A stretch of DNA of 54,781 bases. Origin: Candidatus Peribacteria bacterium (GTDB lineage Bacteria; Patescibacteriota; Gracilibacteria; Peribacterales; Peribacteraceae). Shown here piece by piece: positions 51,841 to 54,781 of this stretch. The stretch is from contig CALRGQ010000003.1 of the NCBI GenBank assembly GCA_943357915.1, forward strand, positions 1 to 54,781, in the 5' to 3' direction. The position numbers were made by a program, and so were the translations under genes. The notes under the pieces are model-generated. The model saw only the letters and a list, made by a program, of their open reading frames with translations. It was not told where the DNA came from and searched no databases. Each line of letters opens with the position of its first letter. Positions within the stretch are counted from its first letter, which is position 1.

Positions 51841-53178
51841 TCACGATCCAAGCTTCGAGACAATATCTGTATCTGAATTTTTCTGAACTACCTGATTGGA
51901 TCCAAGTTTGTCGACAATATCGATATCCGGAGTAGTCTTTTTCTTGGCTTCCGGAAGCGGTTTTTGGACTTCTCTTGGAATTTCTCGCGCTTCAATGATT
52001 GGCGCTGACTGCACGTCATCACGTTGCCGACGCATTTCTTCCGTAAGCATTTTTACACACTCAATGACTTTAAGCTGAAAGTTTCCGTATTGTTTTATTT
52101 TAAATCCGGAAGCACGTGCATGGCCTCCCCCACCAAAAAGCCGACCGGCAGCTTTATTGACGTCGATCGCCGTCGTTGAACGCAAACTGGCCTTGAATCC
52201 CCCATCCTCGATTTCGGTGAACAGCGCATGCACATCGGCATCCGGAATCGTCGAAATAAGTTCATCCAAAATTCCGGCTGACTCTTTGGACGTCGCGCCC
52301 ATTTCCGTCAGGTCTTCTCGGCTAATGCTCGACCATACGATTTTGGACTCAGGATCAAACTGAATCTGATTGAGCGCCCGACCCCAGATCTTGAGTGTTG
52401 AGAGCGGCTTGGTCTTATAGATGTGCTGAATGATCTCCTGTTGCCTGGCTCCGAGATCAAGTAAATTCGCTGCTACTTCCAGTGACCTCGGCGTCGTATT
52501 CGGGTTCTGGAAGCTACGTGTATCGGTGATAAGCCCAGTGAGGAGCAGTGTCGCAATATCCGGCGTGATCAAATCTTTCCATGTCGGATGTGACAAGAAC
52601 CAAGCAAACAATACTTCTGTTGCACTGGCACAAGTCGGATCAATCAGCTGCAACTGTCCAAAGCGCGTATTACTGATGTGATGATCAACATTCAAAATCG
52701 GCGTGGACTGAAAGAGATCAATGTTATCCGTATAAAGAGAACCGAGCAGAGAAAGCTCGGCACTATCAACAACAACAATCAGATCATATCCGCTACCGCT
52801 ATCCAACGTTGTAAGATGTTTAGCTTGAATCCGCCCCTTCTTCGGGACCACGATAATATTCACCTTATTGTCTTCGACGGTGTACCGAAGCTTGTCGATC
52901 TCGACGCCCTCGGAGCAGTCTAAGGTAATGACAAATTCCTGTTCACTAGCAACATCAGTATCCAGATGCTCAAAGTTTGGCAAAAACTTCAGTGACTCCG
53001 GAAGCGTATCCGGGCAGATCACCGTACAGTCTTTCCCGATCGCTCTGAAGAGCGAGTAGCAAGCAAGCGCACTACTAAGGCCATCCGGATCAACATTTGC
53101 ATGTGGGATGATCAGCAAACGATTGGCCTGTTCAAGGGCTTTGGTTGCGGCCTGTAATTCTTGGGGGCTGAAGGGCAT
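51841..53178 (-). CDS. DHH-family phosphoesterase (NrnA-like) with C-terminal extension
   Basis: 445 residues from the ATG at 53178 (MPFSPQELQAATKALEQANRLLIIPHANVDPDGLSSALACY), preceded by GATACA and 7 nt. DHH motifs: HANVDPDG (I), LDCSEG and VVDSAE (II), NVDHHISNT (III). The DHHA1 domain ends GRLFGGGGHARASGFKI. NrnA enzymes degrade short oligoribonucleotides and dephosphorylate pAp. Beyond the DHHA1 domain an extra ~75 residues end in two copies of D-I/T-DIVxKLGS. It sits next to infB, as in many bacteria. Confidence 0.9.
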   Translation of the reverse strand: MPFSPQELQAATKALEQANRLLIIPHANVDPDGLSSALACYSLFRAIGKDCTVICPDTLPESLKFLPNFEHLDTDVASEQEFVITLDCSEGVEIDKLRYTVEDNKVNIIVVPKKGRIQAKHLTTLDSGSGYDLIVVVDSAELSLLGSLYTDNIDLFQSTPILNVDHHISNTRFGQLQLIDPTCASATEVLFAWFLSHPTWKDLITPDIATLLLTGLITDTRSFQNPNTTPRSLEVAANLLDLGARQQEIIQHIYKTKPLSTLKIWGRALNQIQFDPESKIVWSSISREDLTEMGATSKESAGILDELISTIPDADVHALFTEIEDGGFKASLRSTTAIDVNKAAGRLFGGGGHARASGFKIKQYGNFQLKVIECVKMLTEEMRRQRDDVQSAPIIEAREIPREVQKPLPEAKKKTTPDIDIVDKLGSNQVVQKNSDTDIVSKLGS

Positions 53179-53184
53179 GTACAA

Positions 53185-53349
53185 ATGTATCGTAGTATTA
53201 TCTCATATTATTATTAGAATATCAAGTGTATATAGTGTCAAGTAACACGAAGAAGGTTGGAATCATATGCCGAAGGGTTGAATAAATCCAGTAAAACAAC
53301 CCTACAAACAATATTGATTCTAAATTTAATACGATCTGAGCCCGTCGCT
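53185..53349. other. AT-rich gap with a stem-loop
   Basis: 165 bp without a gene. AGGGTTG and CAACCCT (about 53274-53303) can pair over a 16-nt loop. It lies downstream of the DUF4173-type gene on the minus strand and could help termination; no T run is visible. Confidence 0.35.
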
Positions 53350-54537
53350 CTACTCAATGTCAGACTCCCTTAGTAACTCTTTCGCCCTGAGACGAGAGAG
53401 ATTCAATGATTGCCATGAATCCGTTCTAACCTGCTCCCAGTAAAATTCCCCCACATACCAAGGGAAGGAATCAGAGGACAAACTACTGAGGTACTCAGTG
53501 TCTAATTTCTCAGGCGTATCCGCAAAGTGCTCGACATTCTTGCGTGCGATAAAAGCATCGGGGTTGAGTAGATTCATACACACGAGAAATGCGATCACAG
53601 ACAGAAAGATCCGATGAGCGAATGTGTTCTCTCTCCTATCGACAAAGATTTTGTAGAGGAGAATCAAAAAGATAATGCTGAGGAAAATAATGAACGCGTG
53701 GCTGTAGAGCCTTAGCGTCGTGAAGCCATAGGCGTCTTCGTAGAGTGAGAGCCGCATGAACGCAGATGCCATAATGACAAAGATCTGAAAAGCCAGAGCA
53801 CCACTGAAGTACTTGAAAACTGCAGAATGATGCAGGCTTTCTTTTTTTATGACGCACTCTTCGGTCTTCCACAAAATCAGAAATGAGAACACCGCGACGG
53901 CGATCAGTTCAAAAAAACCTTTTCGAGCATACTCCGCATAAGTAATGCCTTGGGACATAATGTGTTCTTCCCCACCAAAGAGATAGACGAGCTGAATCAG
54001 GATGAAAAACAGGAACAAGAGGTTAATCGCACCGAGAAAGATGGATACTTCAAGCGTACCGAGGGAAAGCAGTTTCTTCGAAACAGGGGCTTCTGCAGAG
54101 TTCACAGTAGTCGCGATGTACGAGAGCCCGCCAAGTAACGCACAAGTAAAGACAATGAGCCGAATGACGCGAGCCAATGTGTCTGCAGAAATTTGGAACG
54201 TGAAAAGATCCGTCAGGTATTTCTGGAATAACAGGTCTGCTGATGAGAAAAGAAGACCAAAAATGATGAGGGCTGGTATAGCCATGAACACCCCTTTCAG
54301 AACTCGTGATACCGTTTCCGAATGCTTGTGAACTCCCCGGAGTGACCCGATATCCGAGAATGACCGAGCGAGCGACGGGAAAAACTTTAGAGGCAGAACT
54401 ATCACGCTAGCATATCCGACCAAAACATAGTTTCTGAGCCTTCGGCCGGTCAATACATCACCAAGAAGCAGCAAGAGGAAGAAAGATGCAAGCACGTTGA
54501 GCACGGTGAGCAGGACACTCGCACGCACGAACACCAT
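53350..54537 (-). CDS. DUF4173-type polytopic membrane protein, 5' end cut by an IS
   Basis: 395 residues from the first available ATG (54537). About ten hydrophobic segments, and the family-typical QGITYAEYARKGFFELIAVAVFSFLIL. The open frame continues upstream of that ATG through another hydrophobic stretch (TLLLLAGGFSVI and ELLWILIPLIFFSW) to about 54634. There it meets the right end of an IS200/IS605-type element whose TAG closes the frame. The true N-terminus is therefore probably lost or displaced. Function of the family is unknown. Likely a pseudogene, unless the downstream ATG is used. Confidence 0.7.
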   Translation of the reverse strand: MVFVRASVLLTVLNVLASFFLLLLLGDVLTGRRLRNYVLVGYASVIVLPLKFFPSLARSFSDIGSLRGVHKHSETVSRVLKGVFMAIPALIIFGLLFSSADLLFQKYLTDLFTFQISADTLARVIRLIVFTCALLGGLSYIATTVNSAEAPVSKKLLSLGTLEVSIFLGAINLLFLFFILIQLVYLFGGEEHIMSQGITYAEYARKGFFELIAVAVFSFLILWKTEECVIKKESLHHSAVFKYFSGALAFQIFVIMASAFMRLSLYEDAYGFTTLRLYSHAFIIFLSIIFLILLYKIFVDRRENTFAHRIFLSVIAFLVCMNLLNPDAFIARKNVEHFADTPEKLDTEYLSSLSSDSFPWYVGEFYWEQVRTDSWQSLNLSRLRAKELLRESDIE

Positions 54538-54634
54538 CCAGCTGAAGAAGATCAGTGGGATGAGTATCCACAGTAGCTCAGAATCGTAATGTTTCTTCTT
54601 TATGACGCTAAACCCTCCGGCTAACAGCAGAAGA

Positions 54635-54781
54635 GTGAACTAGCCACGGGCTAAAGCCGCGTGGCTTCCCCTCCACCCTCCATCTCGCTGCACTCATCCT
54701 CGATATCTTTCTTTCCTTGTTGTTCAACATAGTTCTTGATCGTTTCGTGGTTGATCTCTCCTACCGTTGCCACAAAGTAGC
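54635..54781 (-). mobile_element. IS200/IS605-family element, right end (partial)
   Basis: The plus-strand sequence from 54643 to 54665 forms a stem GCCACG/CGTGGC with an inner GGC-TTTA-GCC, followed on the element's strand by TAGTTCAC. This is the typical right-end hairpin of IS200/IS605 elements. The transposase C-terminus lies beside it. The rest of the element is beyond the window. Confidence 0.85.
54651..54779 (-). CDS. tnpA: IS200-type transposase TnpA (Y1), C-terminal fragment
   Basis: 42 residues read in from the right edge: YFVATVGEINHETIKNYVEQQGKK and an acidic tail. YFVxTVG followed by an amphipathic helix ending EQQ is the hallmark C-terminus of Y1 HUH transposases, whose catalytic Tyr lies further upstream, outside the window. 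The stop codon falls inside the right-end hairpin. A partial gene, apparently in frame as far as seen. Confidence 0.85.
   Translation of the reverse strand, partial: YFVATVGEINHETIKNYVEQQGKKDIEDECSEMEGGGEATRL

Overview
This window reads as chromosomal DNA of a small-genome bacterium, most likely a member of the Candidate Phyla Radiation (Patescibacteria). My best guess is the Peregrinibacteria/Peribacteria side, because a bL9 gene is present and many other CPR groups lack it. The CPR assignment is an inference from gene content and style: compact housekeeping genes scattered among hypotheticals; a baseplate-J-like membrane protein; a PilM-like protein with a proline-rich insert; a large VirB6/TrbL-like membrane protein; anchored or lipidated surface proteins; the standard genetic code; and few Shine-Dalgarno sequences. 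A striking shared feature is a -10-like hexamer only about 6-9 nt upstream of many start codons, which predicts leaderless mRNAs.

Layout. 1-4.1 kb: end of a Cys-repeat exported protein, a Tat-signal transglutaminase-like protein, a PilM-like protein, and a poorly resolved region with a C9 tract. 4.1-9.8 kb: baseplate-J-like protein, pgk with an orphan degenerate AroE-like domain, a MraY/WecA-type glycosyl-1-phosphate transferase, and a LytM (M23) peptidase. 9.9-14.4 kb: a TsaE-HD fusion, a membrane protein, a DKNYY lipoprotein, a methyltransferase and rarA. 14.4-18.3 kb: accessory block with a radical SAM enzyme, an ABC exporter and a RelB/RelE-type toxin-antitoxin pair. 18.3-23.6 kb: queuosine-precursor transporter, HXXEE membrane protein, tRNA-Pro with a duplicated 3' end, a GNAT enzyme, a VOC gene remnant and a GT-C glycosyltransferase pair. 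23.6-32.1 kb: recG, miaA (carrying an in-frame palindromic repeat), clpP, two DoxX-like membrane proteins (one frameshifted), tgt without its zinc cysteines, a TSUP transporter, a GNAT enzyme and rplU. 32.1-36.9 kb: tRNA-Val followed by four exported proteins, three of them preceded by related intergenic repeats. 36.9-53.2 kb: secG, a peptide-binding protein, rplI, lepA, a CsaB-like pyruvyltransferase, rplS, the VirB6-like protein, infB and a DHH phosphoesterase. 53.3-54.8 kb: a DUF4173-type membrane protein whose 5' end abuts the right end of an IS200/IS605-family element.

How the genes fit together. Translation and tRNA modification are well represented (TsaE, MiaA, Tgt with YhhQ, LepA, IF-2, L9, L19, L21). 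A cell-envelope theme (lipid-linked sugar transferase, GT-C enzyme, CsaB, LytM peptidase, SLH-bearing lipoprotein) fits an S-layered cell. The most unusual items are the zinc-ligand-less Tgt, the orphan AroE-like domain, the TsaE-HD fusion, the lipoprotein with a caspase-like fold plus SLH repeats, the tRNA-Pro att-like duplication, and the near-universal leaderless promoter spacing.
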